From positions 1 to 64,000 of the forward strand of contig CAVPPF010000005.1 of NCBI GenBank assembly GCA_963707435.1: a stretch of 64,000 nucleotides of DNA, in the 5' to 3' direction. Positions within the stretch are counted from its first letter, which is position 1. The number at the start of each line of letters is the position of its first letter. The stretch comes from UBA4744 sp963707435. GTDB taxonomy: Bacteria > Actinomycetota > Acidimicrobiia > Spongiisociales > UBA4744. Made by a program: the position numbers and the translations under genes. Shown in pieces: positions 8,000-16,875 of the stretch. Under the pieces are notes generated by a model that was not told the DNA's origin, made no database searches, and saw only the letters and a list, made by a program, of their open reading frames with translations.

Positions 8000-8542
8000 G
8001 TGTACTGGTTCCGTCGCCCCCCGTACTTCCGCTGGACGGCCGCCGCCCTGCTGGTCGTGCTGGCGATCTGGTTGGACGTCCGCCCCGAGCCAACCGAATT
8101 GCGACCCTTCGCAGCCGTTGACCTCACCGAAGGCACTGCGATCGAAGAAGCCATGATCGAATGGAGAGCGATGCCGGCAGGTCTGCTGCCGGACCCGGGA
8201 GATCCGGTGGGGACGGTATCCCGTTCGGTGATGGCCGGAGAGCCGATCGTCCCCTCGGCCATCGCCAGAGACCAGGTGGTCGCGCCGCCCGGCTGGTGGA
8301 TACTCGAGACTCCCCTTCCCCAAGGGGCCTTCCCCGGCCAGCCGGTCCACCTCATCGTGCTGTCGCAAGCGACCACAGAGACACCCCAAGCCATCCCCGG
8401 GATCGTCATCTCGCCCGCGTCGGCCCGGGACCCGCTGGATGTTGAGGAACCGGCCGGTCTGGTTGCCGTCCCGGCCGAGTCGGCTACTCGCGCCGCGGCT
8501 GCGGTAGCCCAATCTGAAGTAACGGTCATCCTGGGCAGCTGA
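8000..8542 (+). CDS. SAF-domain (CpaB-like) membrane-anchored protein
   Basis: A 180-residue protein with one N-terminal membrane helix (about 11-26) followed by a SAF domain (about 35-90): AAVDLTEGTAIEEAMIEWR, MPAGLLP and VGTVSRSVMAGEPIVPSAIA show the usual pattern. The rest is Pro/Ala-rich without recognised motifs. SAF domains occur in CpaB/RcpC, which supports Flp/Tad pilus secretins, and in FlgA. No pilus gene is adjacent, although a large TadE/TadG array lies 32 kb away. GTG start. A CpaB role is inference only. Confidence 0.65.
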   Translation: MYWFRRPPYFRWTAAALLVVLAIWLDVRPEPTELRPFAAVDLTEGTAIEEAMIEWRAMPAGLLPDPGDPVGTVSRSVMAGEPIVPSAIARDQVVAPPGWWILETPLPQGAFPGQPVHLIVLSQATTETPQAIPGIVISPASARDPLDVEEPAGLVAVPAESATRAAAAVAQSEVTVILGS

Positions 8543-8633
8543 GCGCCTCGAATCGATCATCGCCGGCGGGTCACACGAAAGCCCACGGACGTTGCCTACC
8601 TCGGGCTGGGTGCCGGCGGCTAACCTCTCGCCG

Positions 8634-9392
8634 ATGCTTGAAGCGATGCTGTGGGGCCTGGTCCAGGGCCTGACCGAATTCCTACCGATTTCCTCTTCCG
8701 GACACCTCGTGCTCGTCCCGGCGTTCCTCGGGGTGGAACCCCCCGACCTCGCGACGTCGGCCGTGCTGCATCTCGGCACACTGGCTGCGGTGCTCATCTA
8801 CTACCGGAAGGATCTCGCCCGCATGCTCCATTTCCGGCGGGACGCTGAGGCCCGCCACATTGTGATCCTGCTGATCATCGGCACGATCCCGGCAACGATC
8901 GGAATCGTGCTCGAACGGCAGTTGGAAGTGTTTCAGGGATCTGTGACCGCTGTAGCAATCGCTCTGTTGGTGACCGGCGTGGTTCTCCTGGTGTCGGGGT
9001 TCATCCTTCGGAAAAGGAGGACGCTGGAGCAGGCAACCACGATCGACGCCGTGCTGGTCGGTATTGCCCAGGCCACCGCCCTGCTCCCCGGCATCTCACG
9101 CTCGGGCATGACCATCACTGCATCATTGGCGCGCGGCCTCGGCGCCGAGCAAGCCGCCCGGTTCTCCTTCCTGCTGGCGGTACCGGCCATCGCCGGAGGC
9201 GGCATCATCGAGACCGTTCAACTCGCCGGGGAGGGAGGCATCCCCTCCGAGGTGTGGGTCGGGGTGCTGGTTGCCGCCGTGTCCGGCTACCTGGCCATCG
9301 CTTTCCTGATCCGGACCCTGGTGCGGATCGGGCTGCGACCTTTTGCGCTCTACTGCTTCGTGGTCGGCACCCTGGCGCTCGTCCTGTTGTAG
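8634..9392 (+). CDS. uppP: Undecaprenyl-diphosphate phosphatase UppP/BacA
   Basis: A 252-residue polytopic membrane enzyme that dephosphorylates undecaprenyl diphosphate to recycle the peptidoglycan lipid carrier. Both catalytic motifs are intact: LTEFLPISSSGHLVL (Glu15, Ser22, His24) and PGISRSGMTI with the conserved Arg. I chose the ATG at 8634 because it begins exactly at the family N-terminus (MLEAMLWGL); an upstream TTG/GTG-type start would add unconserved residues. The 3' end overlaps the convergent ThDP-enzyme gene by about 40 bases. Confidence 0.94.
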   Translation: MLEAMLWGLVQGLTEFLPISSSGHLVLVPAFLGVEPPDLATSAVLHLGTLAAVLIYYRKDLARMLHFRRDAEARHIVILLIIGTIPATIGIVLERQLEVFQGSVTAVAIALLVTGVVLLVSGFILRKRRTLEQATTIDAVLVGIAQATALLPGISRSGMTITASLARGLGAEQAARFSFLLAVPAIAGGGIIETVQLAGEGGIPSEVWVGVLVAAVSGYLAIAFLIRTLVRIGLRPFALYCFVVGTLALVLL

Positions 9393-11068
9393 ATCAGTTT
9401 CCAGTTTCCTCCGAAAGCTGCCGCTCCTGGTCGCCGGCTACTTCCTCTTACTGCCGCGTAGTTGGAGCTTGCCCGGAGGGTCTCGGCGAGGTGCACGTTG
9501 ACCAGGGCGGGTTGGCCGCTGGCGGCTGCCCGCTCGAGTGCCGGGCGGATTTCGTCCGGCTGATCCACGAATTCGCCGTACCCACCCAGCCCTTCGACCA
9601 TGGCATGGTACGGCCGGATACCCAGGTCGGTGGCGACGAGACGGTCGGGGAAGAACGCCCGGTGGAAGGTCTTGATGTTGTTCCAGACACCGTCGTTGCC
9701 GACCACTCCGATGACCGGAAGGCCGAGGCGAATGAACGTGTCGAACTCCATGCCGTTGAAACCAAACGCGCCATCTCCGTAGACGATTCCCACCCGACGA
9801 TCCGGGTGGACCACCTGGGCAGCGAGAGCAAACGGAGCACCGGTACCGAGAGCTCCGAACGCACCGGCGACCAGCACCTCGCCCTGGTTGGCCGGTTGGA
9901 GCCACTTGGCGGTGGTCGAGACGATATCGCCGCCGTCGAGCGACACGATCGAACCCGCGAAGAACTCCGCAACCTCCCGGGCGAAGCGCTCAGGGTGAAC
10001 CGGCCCGGCGGTCGAGTCCGCCGCCAAACCGGCCTGAACCTGAGCTTCGGCTTCGGCCTCCAGGATGAGCTTGGTCCAGGGACGAACTCCGTCTCCGGAG
10101 AACCGGTCGGCGGACTCGTTCAGCCCGGCGAGGAAACGGCCGGGGTCGGCCGTCAGGGCCGTGTGGGCGGGTCGATTCCAACCAACCTTGGTGGGATCGG
10201 CATCGACCTGGACGACGTGGGCGTCGGAGTGGATCTTCTGGCCGTACCCGGTTCTGAAATCCCAATCGACCCCGAGCGCAATGACGAGGTCGGCATCGGC
10301 GAGCGCCATCGATCGCCTCCGATTGCCCAGGAGCGGATGACCGTAGGGAAGGGCTCCACGGGCGTTGCCGCTCAGGAACACCGGCGCCCCGAACGCGTCG
10401 GCGAAGCGCCTGAGTTCGTCCTGTCCGCGCAGTCCGTCTCCGGCAAGAACGACGGGGCGATCGGATCGGGACAAGAGCCCGGCAACCTCATCCGCATCGA
10501 CGGCCGACACACCCGGCGGTGAGGGTCGATAGCCCTCGGGCCAGGCGATCGCCGACTCTTCGACCGTGTCGAACTGCACATCCATGGGTACATCCAGAAA
10601 CACGGGCGATCCCCGACCGGCGAAGGCCCGGCGAGCAGCGTCGGCGATGTAGTCGGCGAGCCGGTTGGTCTCCCAGGCGGTTGCCGCCCAGGCAGTGATG
10701 GAGCGAAAAAGCTGCGGATGATCCATCTCCTGGAGGCCGCCTTTGATCTCCTGACGGATGAAGTGGCGACCGCCCAGCAGCAGCACCGGGGCACCCGAGA
10801 ACCATGCATTGGCAACACCGGTGATCGCATCGGTGACACCCGGGCCGGCCGTGACGGTCGCAACACCGAGTTTCCCGGTCAGCCGGTGGTAGGCCTCGGC
10901 AGCGTGGACTGCGGCCTGCTCATGCCGCACATCCACGACCCGGATGCCTTCCTGCACGCACCCGTCGAGGATCCCCACGATGTGGCCGCCGGTGAGGGTG
11001 AAGATCGTGTCGACACCTTCACCCTTGAGCGCCCGGGCGATGATCTGTCCACCATGAATCTTGGCCAT
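9350..11068 (-). CDS. Thiamine-diphosphate enzyme, acetolactate-synthase-like
   Basis: A 572-residue three-domain ThDP enzyme. The N-terminal Pyr domain carries the catalytic Glu50 (VRHEQAAVH), a Rossmann-like middle domain spans about 190-330, and the C-terminal PP domain has the ThDP/Mg motif GDG (431-433) to NN (463-464). The family covers acetolactate synthase, oxalyl-CoA decarboxylase, glyoxylate carboligase and benzoylformate decarboxylase. I see no regulatory-subunit gene beside it, so catabolic acetolactate synthase or another 2-keto-acid/acyl-CoA decarboxylase is likelier than biosynthetic IlvB. Start at ATG 11068 (MAKIHGGQ). Confidence 0.85.
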   Translation of the reverse strand: MAKIHGGQIIARALKGEGVDTIFTLTGGHIVGILDGCVQEGIRVVDVRHEQAAVHAAEAYHRLTGKLGVATVTAGPGVTDAITGVANAWFSGAPVLLLGGRHFIRQEIKGGLQEMDHPQLFRSITAWAATAWETNRLADYIADAARRAFAGRGSPVFLDVPMDVQFDTVEESAIAWPEGYRPSPPGVSAVDADEVAGLLSRSDRPVVLAGDGLRGQDELRRFADAFGAPVFLSGNARGALPYGHPLLGNRRRSMALADADLVIALGVDWDFRTGYGQKIHSDAHVVQVDADPTKVGWNRPAHTALTADPGRFLAGLNESADRFSGDGVRPWTKLILEAEAEAQVQAGLAADSTAGPVHPERFAREVAEFFAGSIVSLDGGDIVSTTAKWLQPANQGEVLVAGAFGALGTGAPFALAAQVVHPDRRVGIVYGDGAFGFNGMEFDTFIRLGLPVIGVVGNDGVWNNIKTFHRAFFPDRLVATDLGIRPYHAMVEGLGGYGEFVDQPDEIRPALERAAASGQPALVNVHLAETLRASSNYAAVRGSSRRPGAAAFGGNWKLIYNRTSARVPTTKQ

Positions 11069-11139
11069 GGGGAAAAGATAGCGGCCGACAACCGAAGCGA
11101 AGGGCGTACGGCATGCTCCCCCCATGAGTCAGGCCGATT

Positions 11140-11181
<42 letters not shown>

Positions 11182-11274
11182 GGCGGCTGGTGAACGGTGG
11201 CCAACGGAGGAGTTTTTGGAATAGTTTGAGTTGCTTTGCACCTTTTTGTCATAGCTAGCTGATACCTTCGAACT

Positions 11275-12393
11275 ATGAAACAGGAAGAACTAGTGGACAG
11301 CAGCACCGACCGGCTGGAACAGGTTCTCCTCGCCGGGGAGGCCACCATCGCTCGGGTGAGGGCCGCTCAGCTCCGGGTGTTGTCAGAGATCGATTATCGG
11401 CAGGTGCCGGTCGGGGACGGGTCCCGCACCCTGGCCGAATGGGTAGCGGCCCGCCTGGACCTGGCACCGGAGACGGCCCGCTCGCTCACTCAAACCACGG
11501 CCCGGTTGGCCGACCAGGCCGACCTGGCCAAAGAGTTGGAAACCGGTGGCGTGTCGTTCGATCGGGTGGTGGAAGAGTCCCGCCTCGCAGCGGTCGGGGC
11601 CGACCCAAGCGTGGTAGCCCGGTCGCGGGGTTGGGATATTGCGGGAGTGCGGCGAGTCGTGGCCCGCCACCACCGGATGACCCGTGGCAACGAGCAGCAG
11701 ATCTTCAGGGACCGGTTCCTATCAATCCAACCTGCCCTGGACCAGTCCTCCTACAAGCTGTGGGGTTTGTTCCCCGGCCAGGACGGCCACCTCATTGAAC
11801 ACGCTCTGCAACAGAGAGCGGAAAACTTCCCAACCCTGCCAAACGGTCGGCACGCTGCCCGATCCCAACGACAAGCGGACGCCCTGGTCGCCTTAGCCCA
11901 GGATTCCCTCGACGGCTCCCCGACCGATGGAGCCATAGGCCCGCCGTTGGTGTCGATCTTCGTCGATGCCGGCCTCGCCGCAGCTTCCAACGGTGAAGCC
12001 GGCGCTGAGATCTGTTCGGGACCCCGTATCGGACCGTTGACCCTGGAGGAAATCCTCTGCGACGGACAGGTCGAGGTCCTCCAAACCGGCCCCGACGGGA
12101 CCCCCATCGCGATCGGGAAAACGTCCCGGACCGTCCCACCCAAGCTGCGCCGGTTCATCCTCCACCGCGACCAGGGAGCCTGCACGGCCGACGGGTGCCA
12201 ATCCCGCTACCGGCTCCAACCTCATCACATCATCCCCCGGTCTCGAGGTGGAACCCACCACCCGGACAACCTCACGACCCTATGTTGGTTCCACCACCAC
12301 GTCGTAGTGCACCGCAACGGCTATCGCATCGACCCCACCAGTCCACCCCAGCGACGACGATTCCTCAAACCGGCGACACGCGCACCGCCCTGA
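11275..12393 (+). CDS. DUF222 / 13E12-repeat-family HNH endonuclease
   Basis: A 372-residue protein of the actinobacterial 13E12 family. The N-terminal ~250 residues are the helical DUF222 region. A C-terminal HNH domain (about 305-350) holds CTADGCQS, LQPHHIIPRSRGG with the metal/catalytic His pair, and LCWFHHHVVVH, giving two zinc-binding Cys pairs and the HNH triad. Members occur in many copies per genome and are suspected mobile or homing-like nucleases; none is well characterised. It stands alone, about 95 bases downstream of a heptamer array, in an A/T-richer stretch. Domains are complete, so it may be active. Confidence 0.9.
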   Translation: MKQEELVDSSTDRLEQVLLAGEATIARVRAAQLRVLSEIDYRQVPVGDGSRTLAEWVAARLDLAPETARSLTQTTARLADQADLAKELETGGVSFDRVVEESRLAAVGADPSVVARSRGWDIAGVRRVVARHHRMTRGNEQQIFRDRFLSIQPALDQSSYKLWGLFPGQDGHLIEHALQQRAENFPTLPNGRHAARSQRQADALVALAQDSLDGSPTDGAIGPPLVSIFVDAGLAAASNGEAGAEICSGPRIGPLTLEEILCDGQVEVLQTGPDGTPIAIGKTSRTVPPKLRRFILHRDQGACTADGCQSRYRLQPHHIIPRSRGGTHHPDNLTTLCWFHHHVVVHRNGYRIDPTSPPQRRRFLKPATRAPP

Positions 12394-12569
12394 CTTATCC
12401 GCCTGAGCGGGCCACACCAGGTGCGCCCGGCCGCGCGCACGCCTCACCCACCACCACAACCCACTGAACCCAAGGGGCCACCCCGAGCGGGTGAGTCGTT
12501 TCCGTCGCGCCTGGAGCCAGACTGGAGGAAGGATTTATCAAGGCTGACCTTGACCCGGCGACCAGCGAC

Positions 12570-13787
12570 TCAGAAGTAGTGCGGACACCAGGGGCGTAGG
12601 TCCCAGCCGAACATCTGGTCGGCTCGGCGAACGACGTCGGGGTCTCCGGCGACCCGGCCTGCGTGCTGGAGCAGCCGGAAGCTGCCGTCGCCCAGGTAGC
12701 GAGAACTCAAGCCTGCAACATCGAGGGTCAGCTCCGGTGTCTCCGTGGACGGCCTGCATGTCGCTCCGTCGGGTCCTCCCTCGAGTTCGAAGACACCACC
12801 GACGTCCGGCAAGAAGGGATCGGTCACTTCCAGGACCAGGCGCCCATCGACCGCATAGCGGCGGCTCGAAAGAGATGTTGGGATGTCGAGCAATCGAGCC
12901 CACAAACCATCACTCTGTTTGACCTTCATCCGGCGCGGATCGCCCAGGATCGCCGACAGCAGCATCTCGGGCGGACGGGTTTGTGTCTTGATGGTCTGGA
13001 TGAGGTCGACGGAGAATGCATAGCGCCACAGCGCCACTTCCGCGGCCGGAGTCGAAGCCATCAGTTCCGCCGCCAGCAATTCACTCGCGGCATGCCCCGC
13101 CTCCCACTTCTCCCGAACCCGGTACCGCAGATACCCCAGATCGTTCCCGTCCTCGGCATAGACGACGTAACGGTTGGCCGTCATCCCATCCCGCCAGTGC
13201 TCCAGGTCGCGCACATACAGGTCCCAGACCTCGTCGTTCCGGCTGAGGAACCCTGGCCAGGCGGCACCCAGCCGTTGGTAGATCTCCGGCATGACCCGGC
13301 GCGCTTCGTCTTTCTCGACGAGGCGCACGTGACCCGGGGTCGGGATCTCCGCCGACAGGCCGGCATACCGTCGATCAATCTGGAAGCCGGCGTCCAGGGT
13401 GGCGACGCCGTAGCCGTAGCGGCCGTAGATGGTGCTCTCGGACGCTCGCAACACGGAGAGGGGTTCTTCTCGTGACCGGACGTCTTCGAAGTGGTAGCGC
13501 ATGATGTCGGTCAAGATTCCCCGGCGGCGGTGGGTGGGCAGCACGGCAATGGCCGTCAGCCCACCCGTCTTGACCACTCCTCCCGGTGTGGTCAGTTCGA
13601 ACGAGTCGGCACCACCCGTCCCAACGAACTGATCTCCATCCAGAGCGACGATCGACCGGTCGAACTCGAACGTCTTCTTCAGTGCTTCGAGCTCTTCATC
13701 CTTCTCATCGAAGTTGAAGGCGCGTTCCCATACCTGCGCAAAAGCGCGCAGCTCATCGGCAACAATCGGGCGGATCTGATACGGCAC
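12570..13787 (-). CDS. Eis-like GNAT N-acetyltransferase
   Basis: A 405-residue protein with the layout of Eis: an N-terminal GNAT domain (about 1-150) with GGLTAIAVLPTHRRRGI (acetyl-CoA-binding loop), a second degenerate GNAT half, and a sterol-carrier-like C-terminal domain. It ends in WCPHYF; Eis enzymes use their terminal carboxylate as the catalytic base. SESTIYGRYGYGVAT is another family motif. Mycobacterial Eis acetylates aminoglycosides and a host phosphatase; the natural substrate here is unknown. Single gene, no operon partner. Confidence 0.85.
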   Translation of the reverse strand: MPYQIRPIVADELRAFAQVWERAFNFDEKDEELEALKKTFEFDRSIVALDGDQFVGTGGADSFELTTPGGVVKTGGLTAIAVLPTHRRRGILTDIMRYHFEDVRSREEPLSVLRASESTIYGRYGYGVATLDAGFQIDRRYAGLSAEIPTPGHVRLVEKDEARRVMPEIYQRLGAAWPGFLSRNDEVWDLYVRDLEHWRDGMTANRYVVYAEDGNDLGYLRYRVREKWEAGHAASELLAAELMASTPAAEVALWRYAFSVDLIQTIKTQTRPPEMLLSAILGDPRRMKVKQSDGLWARLLDIPTSLSSRRYAVDGRLVLEVTDPFLPDVGGVFELEGGPDGATCRPSTETPELTLDVAGLSSRYLGDGSFRLLQHAGRVAGDPDVVRRADQMFGWDLRPWCPHYF

Positions 13788-13881
13788 GGAGCCAGACTAA
13801 ACCTACGCAGAATCGGGTGAGTCCCAATAACGAGGCCCTTGCCGGCCCGGCTAGCGTGATAGCTCGAGCGGAAGGCGAGAC

Positions 13882-14316
13882 ATGGCAAAACCCATTCAGA
13901 TCGTGTTCGATGCGAACGACCCGGCCCGACTGGCGGACTTCTGGGCACAGACCCTCGGCTACATCGTCCAGCCGCCACCCGAAGGCTTCGAGTCCTGGGA
14001 CAACTGGGCTCAGAGTATGGGGATACCGGAGGAGAACTGGAACGATGCCCGAGCCCTGGTCGATCCGGACGGGGCCGGCCCGCGTCTCTTCTTCCAAAAA
14101 GTGCCCGAAGGAAAAACGGCCAAGAACCGGGTTCATCTCGATGTCGGTGCAAGCGCAGGCCCCGGGACGCCGATCGACGAGCGGCAAAGCCTGGTCGATG
14201 CCGAAGTGGAACGCCTGGTAGCTGCAGGAGCATCGGTGATCGGACCGATGGAACAGCGCGGCGACTACTGGGTCGTCCTCGGCGACCCGGAGGGAAACGA
14301 GTTCTGCGTCGTGTGA
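13882..14316 (+). CDS. VOC-family (glyoxalase-like) protein
   Basis: A 144-residue protein with the paired beta-alpha-beta-beta-beta modules of the vicinal-oxygen-chelate superfamily: FDANDPARLADFWAQTLGY at the start of module one and a DPEGNEFCVV ending typical of the PF18029/glyoxalase-like group. NRVHLDVG supplies a candidate metal-ligand His. Substrate unknown. It is monocistronic; a hairpin follows at 14324-14346. Confidence 0.85.
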   Translation: MAKPIQIVFDANDPARLADFWAQTLGYIVQPPPEGFESWDNWAQSMGIPEENWNDARALVDPDGAGPRLFFQKVPEGKTAKNRVHLDVGASAGPGTPIDERQSLVDAEVERLVAAGASVIGPMEQRGDYWVVLGDPEGNEFCVV

Positions 14317-14323
14317 TCCGGCG

Positions 14324-14346
14324 CCCGGCCACCGTAGACGGCCGGG
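14324..14346. terminator. Hairpin between convergent genes
   Basis: CCCGGCC (14324-14330) and GGCCGGG (14340-14346) form a 7-bp stem with a 9-base loop, placed exactly between the convergent VOC gene and the saccharopine-dehydrogenase-like gene. No T-tract, so terminator activity is plausible rather than certain. Confidence 0.5.
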
Positions 14347-15513
14347 TCAACCGGCCAGGACAGATTCCTCGGTGAGGGAGGTCTGCACTCCGCGAGTGGC
14401 CAGATCCTCATAGAAGGGCTGCGGCGTTACAACCGTCTCGGGTGGATGCACGCCCGGATTTGCAAGGTTCCCCGAACCCATCCAGCGTGCGATGATCGCC
14501 GCGGGCGAACCGACCACCACCGTGCCTCCGGCCACCTGCAGTTCCTTGGACGGCCAGGCCGTCGTGTCGAGACGGAGGCGAACCGGCTCACCGTCACGCG
14601 TTCCCTCGGCGACGGTGGCGATATCTTTGAATCCGGCGTGGCGGGGCGGATCAGGCTTGAGCTCCTCGAGAAGATCGACCAGCAACCGGCGCGGAACCAC
14701 GCCTTCGACCGACCCCACCCGGCGCGGGTCCGTCGACGCCAGCCCGAGCGAAGCGAGGAATTGCAGCTTCCGCAGAGCGGCTTCGGGAAACCCGAAAAAG
14801 GTGATCTTGAACTCGCACGCCTCGATGCCCTTCTCCGCCAGGCTGAGCGGGATCGTGGCCACCTCGGAGTGCAGCGAGAGATGGGTCTTGGCGTACCCGA
14901 TTGGTTCCTTGAAGGAGAACATCTCCTCCTCGGAGAGCGGGTCGAGATCGATGAACTCCCCGTCCCGGAACACCATGGCCCGTTCGGTGATCTCGTCGAA
15001 GATGGTCCACAGCGAGTAGGGCCACTTGAGGGAATCCGAAGGGTCGACCGTTGCGCCGTTGTAGATGACGACCGAACGGACCGTATCCATGCGACCGGCC
15101 AGATCGCCGGCGTGGACATTGGCGATCCCCGGGCACGACCCGATCCCCAGAACGGCGGTCAAGCCGGCCTCACGAAAGCGGTCGTGCAGCCCGAGTTGTT
15201 TTCTCGTCGTGAAGAACAAACCACCCAGATCTGTGTAGTGGGCGCCCGCCCGCAGGGCGCCTTCCATGACCGCCAGATTGATCTGGTACTGGGCTGCGTT
15301 GACCACGACATCGGCGCCGGCCAGGAAGGCATCGAGGGAACCAGGGTCTCGGACGTCGACCGCTGCATGGTCGAAACCGTGTTCTTTGGCCACCAGCGCG
15401 GCCCGTTCCCCGTCGAGGTCGCCGATCACGACCTCGTCGGGACGGTCCCAGGTGGCCAGATCACGTGCCACCACGGCGCCGATGATTCCAGCTCCGAGGA
15501 GCGCAATTCGCAT
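14347..15513 (-). CDS. Saccharopine-dehydrogenase-like NAD(P)-dependent oxidoreductase
   Basis: A 388-residue protein beginning with a Rossmann fold: MRIALLGAGIIGAVVARDLA is the dinucleotide loop. The catalytic domain then shows VVNAAQYQINLAVMEGAL, HYTDLGGLF and LGIGSCPGIAN, hallmarks of the saccharopine dehydrogenase / carboxy(nor)spermidine dehydrogenase superfamily. Its place behind an aldehyde dehydrogenase and a class III aminotransferase in one minus-strand operon (17-base gap) suggests lysine, diamine or polyamine metabolism; the exact substrate cannot be read. ATG at 15513 with a GAGAGAGG ribosome site. Confidence 0.85.
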   Translation of the reverse strand: MRIALLGAGIIGAVVARDLATWDRPDEVVIGDLDGERAALVAKEHGFDHAAVDVRDPGSLDAFLAGADVVVNAAQYQINLAVMEGALRAGAHYTDLGGLFFTTRKQLGLHDRFREAGLTAVLGIGSCPGIANVHAGDLAGRMDTVRSVVIYNGATVDPSDSLKWPYSLWTIFDEITERAMVFRDGEFIDLDPLSEEEMFSFKEPIGYAKTHLSLHSEVATIPLSLAEKGIEACEFKITFFGFPEAALRKLQFLASLGLASTDPRRVGSVEGVVPRRLLVDLLEELKPDPPRHAGFKDIATVAEGTRDGEPVRLRLDTTAWPSKELQVAGGTVVVGSPAAIIARWMGSGNLANPGVHPPETVVTPQPFYEDLATRGVQTSLTEESVLAG

Positions 15514-15530
15514 GGTGTGACCTCTCTCTA

Positions 15531-16841
15531 TCAGGCGGTGGATTCGGCGAGTGCTTCGTCGAAAGCTGTCAGCGTGGTCGCTACGTCTTCGTCGCTGAGG
15601 GCCGCGCACAGGAACCAGGGTTCGAGTGCATCGTCGACGGGCATGACCCCCCGCCGGATCATCCCGCCGACCACCTCGGCATAGAGCTCATCGTTGTGGT
15701 GGGCGGAATCCCGAAAGTCCCTGGGTGGATCCTCGCTGAAGACGATCCCGAACATGGCGGGAACCCCGACGACGTGCGCGGTCACCCCCCGGTCGGCGCA
15801 GATCCTGCCGACCCCCTCCATCAGAGTTCTGCCCGCCTTCTCCAACCGGGCATACGGCTCTCCGGTGGATAGGACGTCGATGGTCGCCCCGGCTGCGGCG
15901 ACCGCCACCCCGTTGCCCGAATACGTGCCTGCTTGAGCAATGCCACCTTTCGCCCATGCCTGAATCACTTCACCACGGCCGGCGATGGCCGCCACCGGGA
16001 AGCCGTTGCCCATCGACTTGGCGAAGGTACCGAGGTCGGGGGTCACTCCGAAATGCTCCTGTGCTCCACCCAGTGCGATGCGAAAACCGGTCTTCACTTC
16101 ATCGAAGATGAGGACGGTTCCGTATTGGTCGCAAACCTTGCGGAGCCCCTCCAGGAAGCCTTTCTCCGGCATGATCCCGAACGCATTGCCGAGCATCGGC
16201 TCGACGATGATGGCGGCGATGGTGTGGCCCTGATCGCGGAAGAGCCGTTCGACCAGGTCGAGATCGTTGAACGGCAGTGTGCGGATGAACGAGCTGATGA
16301 CATCGGGGATGCCCGATGAGCTCTGCCACGGGACCGGCCGGTACCGGGATCCCAACGCGGTGGGCGGTGCTCCGGCAGTCGAGAACATCACGTAGTCGTG
16401 GACGCCGTGGTACTGGCCTTCGAACTTCAGGACGACGTCCCGCCCCGTGTACCCGCGCGCCAGCCGGACGGCATGCATGGTCGCTTCGGTGCCGGTGTTG
16501 GTGAACCGCAGCGCATCAACCCACGGCACGGCAGCGCGGAACTTCTCGGCGGCAACCACCTCGCGGGTCGACGTCATCGCAAACGTCGTCCCGGCGGCTG
16601 CCGCTTCGGCGACCGCCTGCGCTACGTCCGGGTGGCCGTGTCCCAGCACCACCGGACCGAACCCGCACTGATAGTCGATGTAGCGATTGCCGTCCGTGTC
16701 GTAGACGTAGGCGCCTTCACCCCGATCGATGACCAGGGTGTCGTCGTCCCCCCAGTAGCGGAACTGGCTGGAGACACCGTTGACCAGGTTGGCTTTCGCC
16801 CGCGCGAACCATGCCGCCGTTTTCTCGCCTTGCAGTCCCAT
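15531..16841 (-). CDS. Class III PLP aminotransferase, glutamate-1-semialdehyde-mutase-like
   Basis: A 436-residue fold-type I PLP enzyme. Key features: FTNTGTEATMHAVRLAR (cofactor phosphate site), YHGVHDYVMF, FDEVKTGFR (PLP-ring Asp) and FAKSMGNGFPVAA with the Schiff-base Lys. The pattern is closest to the GSA-2,1-aminomutase branch, but the operon with an aldehyde dehydrogenase and a saccharopine-dehydrogenase-like protein argues for an amine transaminase rather than haem synthesis. ATG at 16841. Confidence 0.87.
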   Translation of the reverse strand: MGLQGEKTAAWFARAKANLVNGVSSQFRYWGDDDTLVIDRGEGAYVYDTDGNRYIDYQCGFGPVVLGHGHPDVAQAVAEAAAAGTTFAMTSTREVVAAEKFRAAVPWVDALRFTNTGTEATMHAVRLARGYTGRDVVLKFEGQYHGVHDYVMFSTAGAPPTALGSRYRPVPWQSSSGIPDVISSFIRTLPFNDLDLVERLFRDQGHTIAAIIVEPMLGNAFGIMPEKGFLEGLRKVCDQYGTVLIFDEVKTGFRIALGGAQEHFGVTPDLGTFAKSMGNGFPVAAIAGRGEVIQAWAKGGIAQAGTYSGNGVAVAAAGATIDVLSTGEPYARLEKAGRTLMEGVGRICADRGVTAHVVGVPAMFGIVFSEDPPRDFRDSAHHNDELYAEVVGGMIRRGVMPVDDALEPWFLCAALSDEDVATTLTAFDEALAESTA

Positions 16842-16875
16842 CTCTCTCCCTTTCGTCTGGCAGCCGGCCGGTCCC

